A stretch of 64,000 nt of DNA from Siphonobacter curvatus (GCF_002943425.1 NZ_PTRA01000001.1:1612001-1676000); one strand, 5' to 3'. Counted from the stretch's first letter, positions 37,012 through 45,830 are shown. The notes: generated from the letters alone by a model not told the origin. Numbers and translations: made by a program.

Positions 37012-37638
37012 TTAGCCACCATAACTACGGCTGCGGCTACCGCCAAAGAATCCGCTACGTCCACCCGATGGACGTGACGTACGGACCGTTTGGGTTCGGC
37101 GGGAGCTTTGTACTTCCTGACGTACGTTGTTTGAACGGCTGAAGACCGCTGGGTTAGTATAAAAACGGGAACGCTGCTGATCGCCGTACTGCGTCTGATA
37201 TTGCTGATACCGTCGGTTGTTGAGCGAATTGGCCAGGAAATAGCCCATACCCCCCCAAAGCAGAGCACTACCCAAACCACTATGTCCGGCGTGATACTGC
37301 TGATTGTTAATGACTTCCTTGTCAATGAGTGCTTTGGCAGCCTGAGCCGTCAGCGTATCGCGGTGGCCGTCGTAGTACCGCACAATGGCTTGAGCACTGT
37401 CGGCAGCTACGGATACTTCGTCCGTGATCTTGAATTCGCCCGGACTGGTTTCGGTGATGTACGTACGTACGCCTTTGCCGAAGGTAGTCTCCTCGCGGGT
37501 TTCGTACTGCCGTTCCTCTGAATTATTTCCGCAGCTTTGTAAAGTGATCGCTCCAGTGAGTAGAGCGAGCGTGAGGGTACCGCCAATTGTGATGTCTTTC
37601 GCTTTACGAACAAAGGTTCCTTTTTTGGTGGGTGTCAT
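37012..37638 (-). CDS. UPF0323/YgiB-like lipoprotein with Gly-Ser-Arg tail
   Basis: A 208-aa protein with a lipobox ending LQSC (Cys36). A central glycine-zipper-like segment (SGLGSALLWGGMGYFLANSLNN) is followed by a Gln/Tyr/Arg-rich stretch and a tail GGRSGFFGGSRSRSYGG. The order matches UPF0323 lipoproteins of Epsilonproteobacteria as I recall them. It lies 47 nt upstream of the ATP-grasp gene and is probably co-transcribed. The tail may be the substrate of the ATP-grasp enzyme (inference). ATG 37638 is preferred to the open frame up to 37767. Confidence 0.75.
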   Translation of the reverse strand: MTPTKKGTFVRKAKDITIGGTLTLALLTGAITLQSCGNNSEERQYETREETTFGKGVRTYITETSPGEFKITDEVSVAADSAQAIVRYYDGHRDTLTAQAAKALIDKEVINNQQYHAGHSGLGSALLWGGMGYFLANSLNNRRYQQYQTQYGDQQRSRFYTNPAVFSRSNNVRQEVQSSRRTQTVRTSRPSGGRSGFFGGSRSRSYGG

Positions 37639-37840
37639 AGATGTAATGTTAAGTACGAGTTTAACGCTAGTGTAGCAGGTTAAGATGTTCCGGAATGTTC
37701 TACAAAAATGGTACGAGCCCCGGATGGAACGAAACCGGATGGGATCAGCGGTAAATTCTCGGATCACTCATCCGGAGATTTTGGGATGAATTTCAGCAGA
37801 GCCGGGTACATGTGAGCGGGAACCCGTTTCTTTGTACCGT

Positions 37841-38911
37841 ATGATGTCTTTGCTTGATGCTCTAGTAAAACACCTTTCGTCGCTTCAATCCCGGGGTGAT
37901 GCGTATTACCCCGCCGGACTTTTTCCCAGTCAGCGACTCAAAACAGAACTCGGATACCGCCGGGAAGATTCCAATATCTTCTTTACGGCCATTACGGTTT
38001 TTGCACTTCAGGAAATCCGTGCCCGGCTTTCGCCCGAAAGTCAGCAGTGCGTTGATACAATAACGACCCAGGCCGCCGCTACGTACCCGCTCTACCAGAA
38101 CAAAGATGGGCTGGCGACGTATAACTTTTACCAAACCCAACCGTCCCGTCATTTTCCAAACGGTATACTCATGCACCGAACGCGGCACTTCAAACTGCCC
38201 GACGACGTGGACGATACGGTCATGATTTACCTGATTACGCCCCGAACGCCGGAAGAAAATCAATGGCTGAAGGCCAAGTTAAGGGCTCACGCGAATACCA
38301 TTAAGGGTTGGGCCGAAACGGGACCGCAGACCTTTCGGAAGAAAAAAATCTACTCGACCTGGTTTGGTGAAAACATGCCGATTGACTTCGATACTAGCAC
38401 GCTTTCGAACGTAATGCTCTGGGTCTTTCGCCAACAATTACCACTCGATGGATTTGATGAGGATGTACTGGAATTTATTGACTACAGCATCCGTTCAGGT
38501 GAGTACCTGAAAAATCCGCTGGAACTGTCGGCGTACTATGCCACTACGCCGCTGATTATGTATCACGTAGGCCGACTGCTGGCAGAGGTGCCCGTACTGC
38601 CAGATTGCCGGGAACGCCTGATTCAGGATATGAAAGCGTATCAATGCCGTACGTTCATGGATCAGATCATGCTGGCGACGACGTTGCTGCGATTGGGCGA
38701 AACGGTACCGGAACTCATTCCCGCGGATTGGTCGCTGAAAACGTTGATCGAGAAAAGCCGGAATCATTATTTTTCCATCGCCCCGCTACTGAATTATTAT
38801 CCTCAAACCCGCTGGCTAGCCTCCTGGAAATTGAGCCATATTAACTGGGAATGTCCGGCACATTCGCTGGCGTTGGTGGCGGAATATCTGGCGTTGCAAT
38901 CGGGCGTTTAG
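37841..38911 (+). CDS. Uncharacterised alpha-helical protein with DDVDDT motif
   Basis: A 356-aa cytoplasmic protein of unknown family. It appears largely alpha-helical, with LPDDVDDTVMIYLI (DDVDDT at about 121-126), a second acidic spot in NMPIDFDTSTLSNVML, and repeated helical pairs such as YYATTPLIMYHVGRLLAEV. The fold pattern recalls prenyltransferase/squalene-cyclase alpha toroids and the acidic motif recalls metal-diphosphate binding, but neither is demonstrated. Start ATG 37841; a second ATG follows immediately. No operon partner. Confidence 0.7.
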   Translation: MMSLLDALVKHLSSLQSRGDAYYPAGLFPSQRLKTELGYRREDSNIFFTAITVFALQEIRARLSPESQQCVDTITTQAAATYPLYQNKDGLATYNFYQTQPSRHFPNGILMHRTRHFKLPDDVDDTVMIYLITPRTPEENQWLKAKLRAHANTIKGWAETGPQTFRKKKIYSTWFGENMPIDFDTSTLSNVMLWVFRQQLPLDGFDEDVLEFIDYSIRSGEYLKNPLELSAYYATTPLIMYHVGRLLAEVPVLPDCRERLIQDMKAYQCRTFMDQIMLATTLLRLGETVPELIPADWSLKTLIEKSRNHYFSIAPLLNYYPQTRWLASWKLSHINWECPAHSLALVAEYLALQSGV

Positions 38912-38992
38912 CCACGAAGGCTCACTAAGAAATTAAGGTAATAAATAGCTTTCCGAATATGGTAAGCTTTCTTGTTGGTGAACCTTCGTGGC
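38911..38992. repeat. GCCACGAAGG inverted repeat between convergent genes
   Basis: GCCACGAAGGCTCAC (38911-38925) and GTGAACCTTCGTGGC (38978-38992) are inverted copies with one mismatch. They separate two convergent genes and could form a large terminator stem. The CCACGAAGGCNCACTAAG wording resembles a repeat scattered in many environmental bacterial genomes. Confidence 0.6.
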
Positions 38993-38998
38993 CATCCA

Positions 38999-39919
38999 CT
39001 AACCAAGAAACTGTCGTACGTAATTCCGGGAAGTTAGAATAGCCGTTTGTACATCTTTTAAACTGCCTTCGTACGCTTTATCTTCTACCTCAATCACCAC
39101 CGGACCACGGTACCGAACATCGGTCAGGGCCGCGAAAAAGCCCCGCCAGTTTACGTCACCCAGTCCAGGTAATTTCGGCGAATGGTAATCGGATGGATTC
39201 GCCATAATACCCACCCGATTGAGCTTCTCACGGTATACTTTTACATCTTTGAGGTGAATGTGGTGCAACCGGTCTTTGTAGTCGTAAATGGGACGGATCT
39301 CGTCCATCATCTGCCAGATCAAATGGCTTGGGTCGTAGTTCAGTCCCAGAATAGGGGACGGAATAATCTCAAACATCCGATCCCAGATGGCTGGTGTCGT
39401 CGCCAGGTTTTTGCCGCCGGGCCACTCGTCGTCGGTATACCACATCGGACAGTTTTCGATACCAATCTTTACATTGTGTTCTTCGGCCACTTTCACAATC
39501 GCGGGCCAATGTTCGGCGAAGAGCTTGAGGTTCTCCGTGATCGTCAGCTTCGGATTACGCCCAATGAACGTGTTTACCATCGGAATTCGCAACTGAGCCG
39601 CCGCCCGAATGATTTTCTTGATATGTTCCCGGTAAAACTCCGCTTTTTCCGGATCGGGATCGAGCGGGTTGGGATAGTAGCCCAACCCGGAGATCGAAAC
39701 GCCGTATTCTTTGGTACGGTTGCGGATCGTAGCAATGGTTTGGGCGTCCAGATCATCTACATCAATGTGGGTCACGCCCGCGTATCGGCGGGCTTCTGAA
39801 TTTTCCTTTGGCCAGCACATGATTTCCACACATTTGAATTCGTGCTGGGAAGCAAATTTCAATACATTTTCGAGGTTATAATCCGGCAAAATGGCCGATA
39901 CAAAGCCGAGGTCAAGCAT
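38999..39919 (-). CDS. Sugar phosphate isomerase/epimerase (xylose-isomerase-like TIM barrel)
   Basis: A 306-aa TIM-barrel protein of the IolE/AP-endonuclease-2-like superfamily. Motifs are VKIGIENCPMWYTDDEWPGG, LGLNYDPSHLIWQMMD and HHIHLKDVK (metal-ligand Glu, Asp/His and His). A near C-terminal VVIEVEDKAYEG supplies the last metal Glu. Members isomerise keto-sugars or inositol-derived compounds; the substrate is unknown. deoC follows 90 nt away on the same strand, with a hairpin repeat between them. Confidence 0.88.
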   Translation of the reverse strand: MLDLGFVSAILPDYNLENVLKFASQHEFKCVEIMCWPKENSEARRYAGVTHIDVDDLDAQTIATIRNRTKEYGVSISGLGYYPNPLDPDPEKAEFYREHIKKIIRAAAQLRIPMVNTFIGRNPKLTITENLKLFAEHWPAIVKVAEEHNVKIGIENCPMWYTDDEWPGGKNLATTPAIWDRMFEIIPSPILGLNYDPSHLIWQMMDEIRPIYDYKDRLHHIHLKDVKVYREKLNRVGIMANPSDYHSPKLPGLGDVNWRGFFAALTDVRYRGPVVIEVEDKAYEGSLKDVQTAILTSRNYVRQFLG

Positions 39920-39956
39920 TCGTTGGTTATTGGTTTATCGTTGTAAGTTGATGGGC

Positions 39957-40015
39957 TGAGTGAATAGTAGAAAGAGCCGTCGTGATTTACACTCACTCCT
40001 TCTACTATTCACTCA
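39957..40015. repeat. Long-armed GAATGA-type hairpin between isomerase gene and deoC
   Basis: TGAGTGAATAGTAGAAAGA (39957-39975) pairs with TCCTTCTACTATTCACTCA (39997-40015) at 18 of 19 positions. It is placed upstream of the isomerase start and downstream of deoC, on the boundary of the two minus-strand genes. Confidence 0.7.
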
Positions 40016-40692
40016 TTCAAAATTGAACTCGTTGAGCTGGTACCGATGCGTCGCACGCCCATGGCCTGCAAGTGGCGTACTTGTTCCAGCGTGCGGATAC
40101 CTCCCGAAGCTTTAACGGCGACGTTCGGACCGATGTGATCAAGCATGAGTTGTAAGTCTGCCAGCGTGGCTCCCTGCGATTGAAACGAACCATCGGGTTG
40201 TTTGACATATCCGAAACCCGTGGAAGTTTTGACAAAGGCCACGCCAATTTCCGTACAGATTTCGCAGAGTTTGATTTTATAGGCATCGGCAGGAAGAAAA
40301 TCGTTTTCAAAAATGACCTTTAAAAGGGCTTCCTGTTGCTGACAAGCTTTCTGAACGGCCTGAATTTCCTGCCGAATGTAGGTCCAGTCTTCACTCAGTA
40401 CTTTTCCGATATTCACCACCATATCAATTTCCGTAGCACCGTCCCGACAAGCCTGGATGGTTTCGGCTACTTTTACCGCCATGGTATTACTGCCGTGCGG
40501 AAAGCCAATTACCGTACAGACGCCTACATGGCTACCCGCTAACCATTGGGCTGCCCTGGAAACGGCATAAGGTTTAATACAAACTGTGGCTACATCGTAT
40601 TGAATCGCCAGCCGACAACCGGCTTCCAATTCGGCATCCGTCAGGGTAGGGTGGAGTAGGGCATGATCAATCAGCTTGGAAAGGACGGACAT
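40009..40692 (-). CDS. deoC: Deoxyribose-phosphate aldolase
   Basis: DeoC splits 2-deoxyribose 5-phosphate into glyceraldehyde 3-phosphate and acetaldehyde. The 227-aa protein has the Schiff-base Lys155 in FVKTSTGFG, the proton-relay Asp in EIDMVVNIGK and the second Lys in VAVKASGGIRT. The length is normal. Its 3' end overlaps the right arm of the hairpin at 39957-40015. Confidence 0.96.
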   Translation of the reverse strand: MSVLSKLIDHALLHPTLTDAELEAGCRLAIQYDVATVCIKPYAVSRAAQWLAGSHVGVCTVIGFPHGSNTMAVKVAETIQACRDGATEIDMVVNIGKVLSEDWTYIRQEIQAVQKACQQQEALLKVIFENDFLPADAYKIKLCEICTEIGVAFVKTSTGFGYVKQPDGSFQSQGATLADLQLMLDHIGPNVAVKASGGIRTLEQVRHLQAMGVRRIGTSSTSSILNE

Positions 40693-40784
40693 GGATCGTT
40701 GGTAGTTGATGGTTAATCGTTGTTGGTTGGTGGTTGTTAAGGCAAGAACCTCAGTGCTGACTCAATTCGCACACCTAAGGTTAC

Positions 40785-40860
40785 CAGGCCCCTAGGAAAA
40801 AAGTCCCTAGGACTGACACCAGCCTCGGATTTCAATCCGGGGCTAAGAGGAGCAATGATA
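40785..40860. repeat. Hairpin-rich non-coding block between YpdA-like gene and deoC
   Basis: It holds two CCCCTAGG/CCCTAGGAC pieces (40788-40812) and a strong stem CCTCGGATT-TCA-AATCCGGGG (40823-40842) followed by CTAAGAGGAG. The ending CGGGGCTAA recalls the CGGGGCTAATGA ending of the repeat at 3966-4135, so it may be a distant relative. Confidence 0.45.
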
Positions 40861-40943
40861 TGAATGAATAATAGAATGAGTACAGAAAAATACGGATGCA
40901 ATGTATAATCAATGACGCCACCCCTCTATTCTATCATTCACTC
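40861..40943. repeat. Imperfect GAATGA-type hairpin
   Basis: GAATGAATAATAGAATGAG (40862-40880) is partly complementary to CTATTCTATCATTCACTCC (40926-40944). It belongs with the hairpins at 11796-11849 and 39957-40015 by motif and by position in a spacer between same-strand genes. Confidence 0.5.
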
Positions 40944-40949
40944 CTTAGT

Positions 40950-41963
40950 TCATGCATTTACGGCCAGCCGCTCCGCACTGATTTTCTCAATAATCTTCTC
41001 CGCATGGATACGGGAATTTTCGATGAACCAGACGTGCGTGTCCATGCCACCGCACACAACGCCCGCCAGATAAACGCCGGGTTTATTACTTTCTTGGTTC
41101 TCAGGATCGTAGGAAGGATACCGCTTTTCGTCGTCGGAAAGTACGATGCCAGAGCCCGTCAGAAAATCGAAATTAGGCTGGTAACCCGTTGCCGCTACCA
41201 CAAAATCATTAGGAATGGTAACCAGACCATCGGGCGTTTGAATATCCACTTCCGTTTCCCGAATCTCCGTCAGGTTGGAATGGAAATAGGCTTTAATGGA
41301 CCCCTCAGCAATCCGGTTTTCAATGTCAGGTTTCACCCAGTATTTCACCCGGCGTCCAATTTCACCCGCCCGAATCACCATGGTCACATTCGCTCCTTTG
41401 CGATACGTTTCCAGAGCGGCATCCACGGACGAATTATTGGCTCCAACGACCAGCACGTTCATGCCCGCGTAGAAGTGCGGTTCTTGATAATAGTGCGTTA
41501 CTTTCGGTAAATCTTCGCCCGGAATGTACATGAGGTTGGGCGTATCGTAAAAGCCAATGGCAATCACCACGTTAGCCGTCAGGTAAGAAGCCTTGCTGGT
41601 TCGCACCAGATACTGACGATGTTCAATCGCTTCGATGCTTTGCGTATGATCCTCAATCGCTTCTACTTTCTCAAAAAGCCGGATATTGAGTCGGTACGAC
41701 ATCGCCACGCGGCGGTAATACTCCAGGGCCTCCGAACGCGTCGGTTTGGCATTGTTGGATACAAAAGGAACGCCACCCACTTCCAGACGGTCGCTGGTGG
41801 AAAAAAACGTCATGTTGGCGGGGTAATTATAAATGGAATTGACCAGACAGCCTTTTTCCAGAATCACATATCGAAGACCCTTTTTCTGGGCTTCCAGTCC
41901 GCAAGCCAGCCCAATCGGACCGCCGCCAATGATGACTACGTCGTATAATTGATGATCTGCCAT
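40950..41963 (-). CDS. ypdA: YpdA-type FAD-dependent thiol-disulfide reductase (putative bacillithiol disulfide reductase)
   Basis: A 337-aa flavoprotein. It has an FAD GxGxxG site near the start (VVIIGGGPIGLACGLEAQK), YPANMTFFSTSDRLEVGG, which is typical of YpdA, and an NADPH Rossmann site NVLVVGANNSSVDAALE. It lacks the CxxC redox pair of thioredoxin reductases. YpdA (Bdr) reduces bacillithiol disulfide with NADPH. Whether this organism makes bacillithiol is not visible here. ATG 41963 is used; a TTG lies 6 nt upstream. Confidence 0.88.
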   Translation of the reverse strand: MADHQLYDVVIIGGGPIGLACGLEAQKKGLRYVILEKGCLVNSIYNYPANMTFFSTSDRLEVGGVPFVSNNAKPTRSEALEYYRRVAMSYRLNIRLFEKVEAIEDHTQSIEAIEHRQYLVRTSKASYLTANVVIAIGFYDTPNLMYIPGEDLPKVTHYYQEPHFYAGMNVLVVGANNSSVDAALETYRKGANVTMVIRAGEIGRRVKYWVKPDIENRIAEGSIKAYFHSNLTEIRETEVDIQTPDGLVTIPNDFVVAATGYQPNFDFLTGSGIVLSDDEKRYPSYDPENQESNKPGVYLAGVVCGGMDTHVWFIENSRIHAEKIIEKISAERLAVNA

Positions 41964-42019
41964 GTTCAAAAATCAGAAGAAAGGTTCCTGTAAAAGCAAC
42001 AAACCCATCCGCGAAAGGT

Positions 42020-42646
42020 TCAGTTGGCCGGTTCATCCAGGGCCTTGATTTCCCATTCAATGTTGCTGCGGGCCTGCTGTTCGTACTGGTGCTGAAAGGC
42101 TTCCGTTTTAAAAATGGAAGGCATGGCTAAAAAGACGCCCAGAATGCGTTTCCGACCTTCGCGGTACATCAGCTCCGGTACTTCGTGAAACTCTTGTCGA
42201 ATCTGTTGTGCATACAGGCGATAACGATCGGGATCACTACCCAGAATAGACAAATCAAAATCCAGCAGATAGTCCAGATCCTGATCTTCGGTATGATTGG
42301 CGTGCGTTTTCGTGGAAAGAATGTACTCGTATACTTTGCGAATGGATTCCGTGGGAAGGTCCGTTTTGGAAAGCCATTCCTGAGCCCGTTCTGCACTTTG
42401 CAATTCGTTATTAGTATACAGCGGCTGATAGATCACGTCATGGAAGTAGATTGTGAGCAATACCGCCTCGGGATCGTGCAGCTGAGACTGATGGGACCGG
42501 AATAAGTCCATCATCTCATGGATGTGTTCCCAGTTATGATAGGGACGAGTTTGAGTATCTCCGTAATGTTTGTCCAGAAAAGCTCCCAGCTTTTCAGCGT
42601 ACGACGCATCCGATACGGATTGTATAAGCGATTGCAGTTCCTCCAT
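42020..42646 (-). CDS. HD-domain metal-dependent phosphohydrolase
   Basis: A 208-aa protein of the predicted metal-dependent HD phosphohydrolase group. The metal ligands appear as YHNWEHIHEMMDLF (H...H), then TIYFHDVIYQP (the HD pair) and a late DLDYLLDFDLSILG. The natural substrate is unknown. It lies 56 nt upstream of the YpdA-like gene on the same strand and may be co-transcribed with it. Confidence 0.87.
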   Translation of the reverse strand: MEELQSLIQSVSDASYAEKLGAFLDKHYGDTQTRPYHNWEHIHEMMDLFRSHQSQLHDPEAVLLTIYFHDVIYQPLYTNNELQSAERAQEWLSKTDLPTESIRKVYEYILSTKTHANHTEDQDLDYLLDFDLSILGSDPDRYRLYAQQIRQEFHEVPELMYREGRKRILGVFLAMPSIFKTEAFQHQYEQQARSNIEWEIKALDEPAN

Positions 42647-42701
42647 GTACCAAACCTATGAAAAAGTAGGTGAGAACAAAATGATCGGAGGTATAAAAAG
42701 A

Positions 42702-42730
42702 AAACGGCTCGCGGGTGGGCGAGCCGTTTA
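42702..42730 (-). terminator. Terminator of the small lipoprotein gene
   Basis: AAACGGCTCGC pairs with GGCGAGCCGTTT, short loop, followed by TTTTCTTTTT on the minus strand. Confidence 0.8.
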
Positions 42731-42745
42731 AGATAATTGATGTCT

Positions 42746-43270
42746 TTATTTGCTGATAAGCGTCAGCATAACGTCGACCGTTTTATTTGACTTGGTTATA
42801 TCAATTTTTTCACGGCCTAGTAGAAGTGCATAAGCTAGTTCAAATCCGTTCTGTTCAGCGATGGAGAGCGTTTCAGGATTTTTAGTAGGATCTAAATTTT
42901 TAGCTAAATCAATTGTTAAAGTTTTGTCCTTTAATTCGTTAACAACAAGATCAAACGTTCCTTCGTCGTCTTTGATTTTGATCGTTTTGTTTTCGAGAAC
43001 CCAGGTGCTGGTATCATCATCATTATCTGCACTGATGATTACTTCTCCATTATCCTTAAATAAAAAGGAAATATCTGTTAACGTTTGTTCCGTGCCATAC
43101 GAATAGGTTTTGCCGTCATATTTAATGGCTGTTCCAGTTGTTACCCACGTCTTGTTAATTAAACTAGCTCGGTCAAGTTGATTCGCTGGCTTTTCTTCAT
43201 CTTTCGAACAACTAACAAAAGCAAACGTTGAAATACATAAAATCGCAATAGCAAAACGTAAAAAAGACAT
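42746..43270 (-). CDS. Lipocalin-like lipoprotein
   Basis: A 174-aa protein with a lipoprotein signal ending FVSC (Cys21) and an acidic linker. A single beta-rich domain beginning SLINKTWVTTGTAIKY follows, the lipocalin-like start. STWVLENKTIKIKDDEGTFDL resembles the repeating strand pattern of the family. The gene is visibly more A/T-rich than its neighbours. Function unknown. Confidence 0.75.
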   Translation of the reverse strand: MSFLRFAIAILCISTFAFVSCSKDEEKPANQLDRASLINKTWVTTGTAIKYDGKTYSYGTEQTLTDISFLFKDNGEVIISADNDDDTSTWVLENKTIKIKDDEGTFDLVVNELKDKTLTIDLAKNLDPTKNPETLSIAEQNGFELAYALLLGREKIDITKSNKTVDVMLTLISK

Positions 43271-43405
43271 GTTAGTAGGAGTTTATAGTAATTACACTCG
43301 CAATATGTACTTTACTTTGAAGCATTTGCAAGTTTATTTTAAATTCATAAAAACGTTAATAACAAATTGAATTTTTAAAGAATTAAAACCTATAGAGTTA
43401 CGCAA

Positions 43406-43443
43406 AAAAAAGTCGGTTTTCTGTAAAAGAAAACCGACTTTTA
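43406..43443 (-). terminator. M3 peptidase gene terminator
   Basis: AAAAGTCGGTTTTCT pairs with AAGAAAACCGACTTTT, loop GTAA, with T/A runs on both sides. Confidence 0.85.
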
Positions 43444-43459
43444 AATAAAGTAATTAAGC

Positions 43460-45595
43460 TTACTGAACAATCAAACCTGAGCGACGTAACATTGCATCCG
43501 GTTGCGGTTCGCGGCCCCGGAATTTTTTGTATAGTTCCATGGGTTTTTCCGTACCACCTTTCGACAGAATGTTGTCACGGAATGAATTAGCTACCTGCTT
43601 ATTGAAGATGCCTTTTTGCTTGAACAAATCAAACGCATCGGCGTCAAGTACTTCACTCCACATGTACGAGTAATAACCCGCCGAGTAACCACCCGCGAAA
43701 ATGTGAGCAAAAGCCGGGCTCATCGCCGTACCTTCCACAATCGGATACACTTCCGTTTGGGCCGCTACTTTGGCTTCCACCTGAGCTACGCTTTCACCCG
43801 TGGGAGCCTGTCCGTGCCAGGCCATATCCGTCAGACCCAAGTTAATCTGACGAGCCGTACCTACGCCCGCCATGAAGTTAGACGAAGCTTTCAGTTTTTC
43901 GATGTATTCCTGCGGAATGACTTCGCCCGTCTGATAATGTTTGGCAAACAGCTTGAGTACTTCGGGTTCCAGACAGAAGTTTTCCATGAATTGACTGGGC
44001 AACTCCACGAAATCCCAGGATACGCTCGTACCGCTCAAGGCGTCGTATTTCACGTGTGAACTCATGGCGTGCAGGGCGTGACCGAACTCGTGAAAGAGGG
44101 TTTCCACTTCGCGGAAAGTCAGCAGCGAAGGCATCGTTTCGGTCGGACGAGTGAAGTTACAAACGTTCAGTACGTGCGGACGAATGTCTTTACCGTTCTC
44201 GAAATGCTGGGAACGCGTACCGGAATTCCAGGCACCGGCCCGTTTGCCGGGGCGTGGGAAGTAATCACCGTACCAGATCGCCAGCAATTTACCTTTGTCG
44301 TCCAGAATTTCGTAGGTCTTTACCTCTTCATTCCAGGTTGGAATGTCCTTGCGTTCCTTAAATGTCAAGCCGTACAGTTTGTTGGTCAACTTAAAGAGAC
44401 CATCCAATACGTTTTCGAGTTTGAAGTACGGCTTCAGTAACTCATCGTTGATGGCGTATTTTTCCTTCTTGAGTTTTTCGGCGTAATAGCCCGCATCCCA
44501 GCGTTGCATCACAGGTTCGGTGTAGCCCTGTGATTTGGCAAAGTCCGTCAGTTCCTTAATTTCACGCTCAGCGGCAGGTTTGGCATAGCTCAACAGGTTT
44601 TTCTCGAATTCGAGTACTTTCGTTGGATTTTCGGCCATGCGTTCTTCGAGTACGTAGTCCGCCCAGGTTTTGTACCCGAGTAACTTGGCTTTTTCGTACC
44701 GCAGCTTCACGATTTTCTGGATGATTTCCTGATTATCGTTTTTATCGCCTTTAAATCCGCGTTTGTTGTACGCTAGCCAGAGTTCTTTCCGCAATTCCCG
44801 GTTATCGGCGTACTGCATGAATGGACCGTAACTTGGAGCCTGGAGCGTAAATACCCAGCCTTCTTTGTTCATTTTCTTGGCCGTAGCTTTAGCGGCTTCC
44901 TTGACAAAATCAGGGAGTCCCGACAGTTGTTTTTCGTCGGTTACCACTAAGCTGTACTCATTCGTTTCGGCCAGGTTGTGCTCGTTGAATTCAATCGACA
45001 GTTGCGACAAATCCTTGTTGATGGCCCGGAGTTTGTTCTTGTCGGCTTCCGACAGGTTGGCTCCGTTGCGGGCAAAACCTTTGTAGGTTTTCTCCAGCAA
45101 CATCTGATCTTCTTTGTTGAGTTTCAGCTTGTCGCGTTCATCCCAAACGGCCTTTACACGAGCAAACAGCTTCTCGTTCAGGGAAATATCGTTGCCATAC
45201 TCGGTCAACAAAGGTGACGCTTCACGAACTACTTTCTGTAATTCAGGCGAAGTTTCGGCACTGTTCAGGTGAAACAGAACGGGGGTAACCCGACTGAGTT
45301 GCTGACCCGCATTTTCCAGAGCAACAATCGTGTTCTGGAACGTAGGCTTGGAGGCGTTATGAACAATGATATCGATTTCTTTCCGACCCTGAGCCATCCC
45401 TTCTTTGAGGGCGGGGAGGAAATGTTCTACTTTGATTTTATCGTAGGGAGGCGTTTCAAAAGGCGTATTAAATGCCTGTAACAGAGGGTTTTCTTCCATA
45501 GGTACGGACTTAACAATAACATTTGGACCTTGAGCCTGCACAAACAGGGGCCCAGCCGTTAGTGTTAACATTAGCGGCAACTGTTTAAGTTTCAT
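43460..45595 (-). CDS. dcp: M3 family peptidyl-dipeptidase (Dcp-like), secreted
   Basis: A 711-aa zinc metallopeptidase with a signal peptide ending VQAQ (about 22), so it acts in the periplasm. The zinc site is VETLFHEFGHALHAMSS (HExxH), with the third ligand Glu shortly downstream in FVELPSQFMENF. The M3A Dcp family removes C-terminal dipeptides. The length is close to the usual 680-720. Its minus-strand unit is monocistronic with its own terminator. Confidence 0.94.
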   Translation of the reverse strand: MKLKQLPLMLTLTAGPLFVQAQGPNVIVKSVPMEENPLLQAFNTPFETPPYDKIKVEHFLPALKEGMAQGRKEIDIIVHNASKPTFQNTIVALENAGQQLSRVTPVLFHLNSAETSPELQKVVREASPLLTEYGNDISLNEKLFARVKAVWDERDKLKLNKEDQMLLEKTYKGFARNGANLSEADKNKLRAINKDLSQLSIEFNEHNLAETNEYSLVVTDEKQLSGLPDFVKEAAKATAKKMNKEGWVFTLQAPSYGPFMQYADNRELRKELWLAYNKRGFKGDKNDNQEIIQKIVKLRYEKAKLLGYKTWADYVLEERMAENPTKVLEFEKNLLSYAKPAAEREIKELTDFAKSQGYTEPVMQRWDAGYYAEKLKKEKYAINDELLKPYFKLENVLDGLFKLTNKLYGLTFKERKDIPTWNEEVKTYEILDDKGKLLAIWYGDYFPRPGKRAGAWNSGTRSQHFENGKDIRPHVLNVCNFTRPTETMPSLLTFREVETLFHEFGHALHAMSSHVKYDALSGTSVSWDFVELPSQFMENFCLEPEVLKLFAKHYQTGEVIPQEYIEKLKASSNFMAGVGTARQINLGLTDMAWHGQAPTGESVAQVEAKVAAQTEVYPIVEGTAMSPAFAHIFAGGYSAGYYSYMWSEVLDADAFDLFKQKGIFNKQVANSFRDNILSKGGTEKPMELYKKFRGREPQPDAMLRRSGLIVQ

Positions 45596-45779
45596 AGTTT
45601 AGTTGATAGCTCAGTAAAACAACCAACGAAATTGCTAAGGAATGCGGGATTTCCCAAACCATTCATGGAAAATCAGGGGGCCGGTTTAAGGTTCATTTGA
45701 TAAAAATCAGTCTATATACGTTATCCCGTATTGCTAAAAATTGACTTCCGTGATCGGGCTTTCGTGCGAAGGAAGCCAC

Positions 45780-45787
45780 TACTTTTG
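45780..45787 (+). promoter_or_regulatory. Promoter -7 element for the small gene at 45831
   Basis: TACTTTTG at 45780-45787, 43 nt before the ATG at 45831, supports transcription of the two small genes that follow. Confidence 0.4.
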
Positions 45788-45830
45788 TGGGAGTGAATAA
45801 CCTATCCTGTATCCCTTGATATCTGATGTA

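Noticed and set aside
39182-39799. A long plus-strand open frame (about 205 codons) opposite the sugar isomerase gene
   Set aside because: It lies wholly antisense to a well-supported isomerase gene and its composition (His/Arg/Val-rich, no domain) is that of a shadow frame.
40896-41510. A roughly 200-codon plus-strand frame opposite the YpdA-like gene
   Set aside because: It is antisense to a clear FAD protein and starts inside hairpin-rich spacer. No motif supports it.
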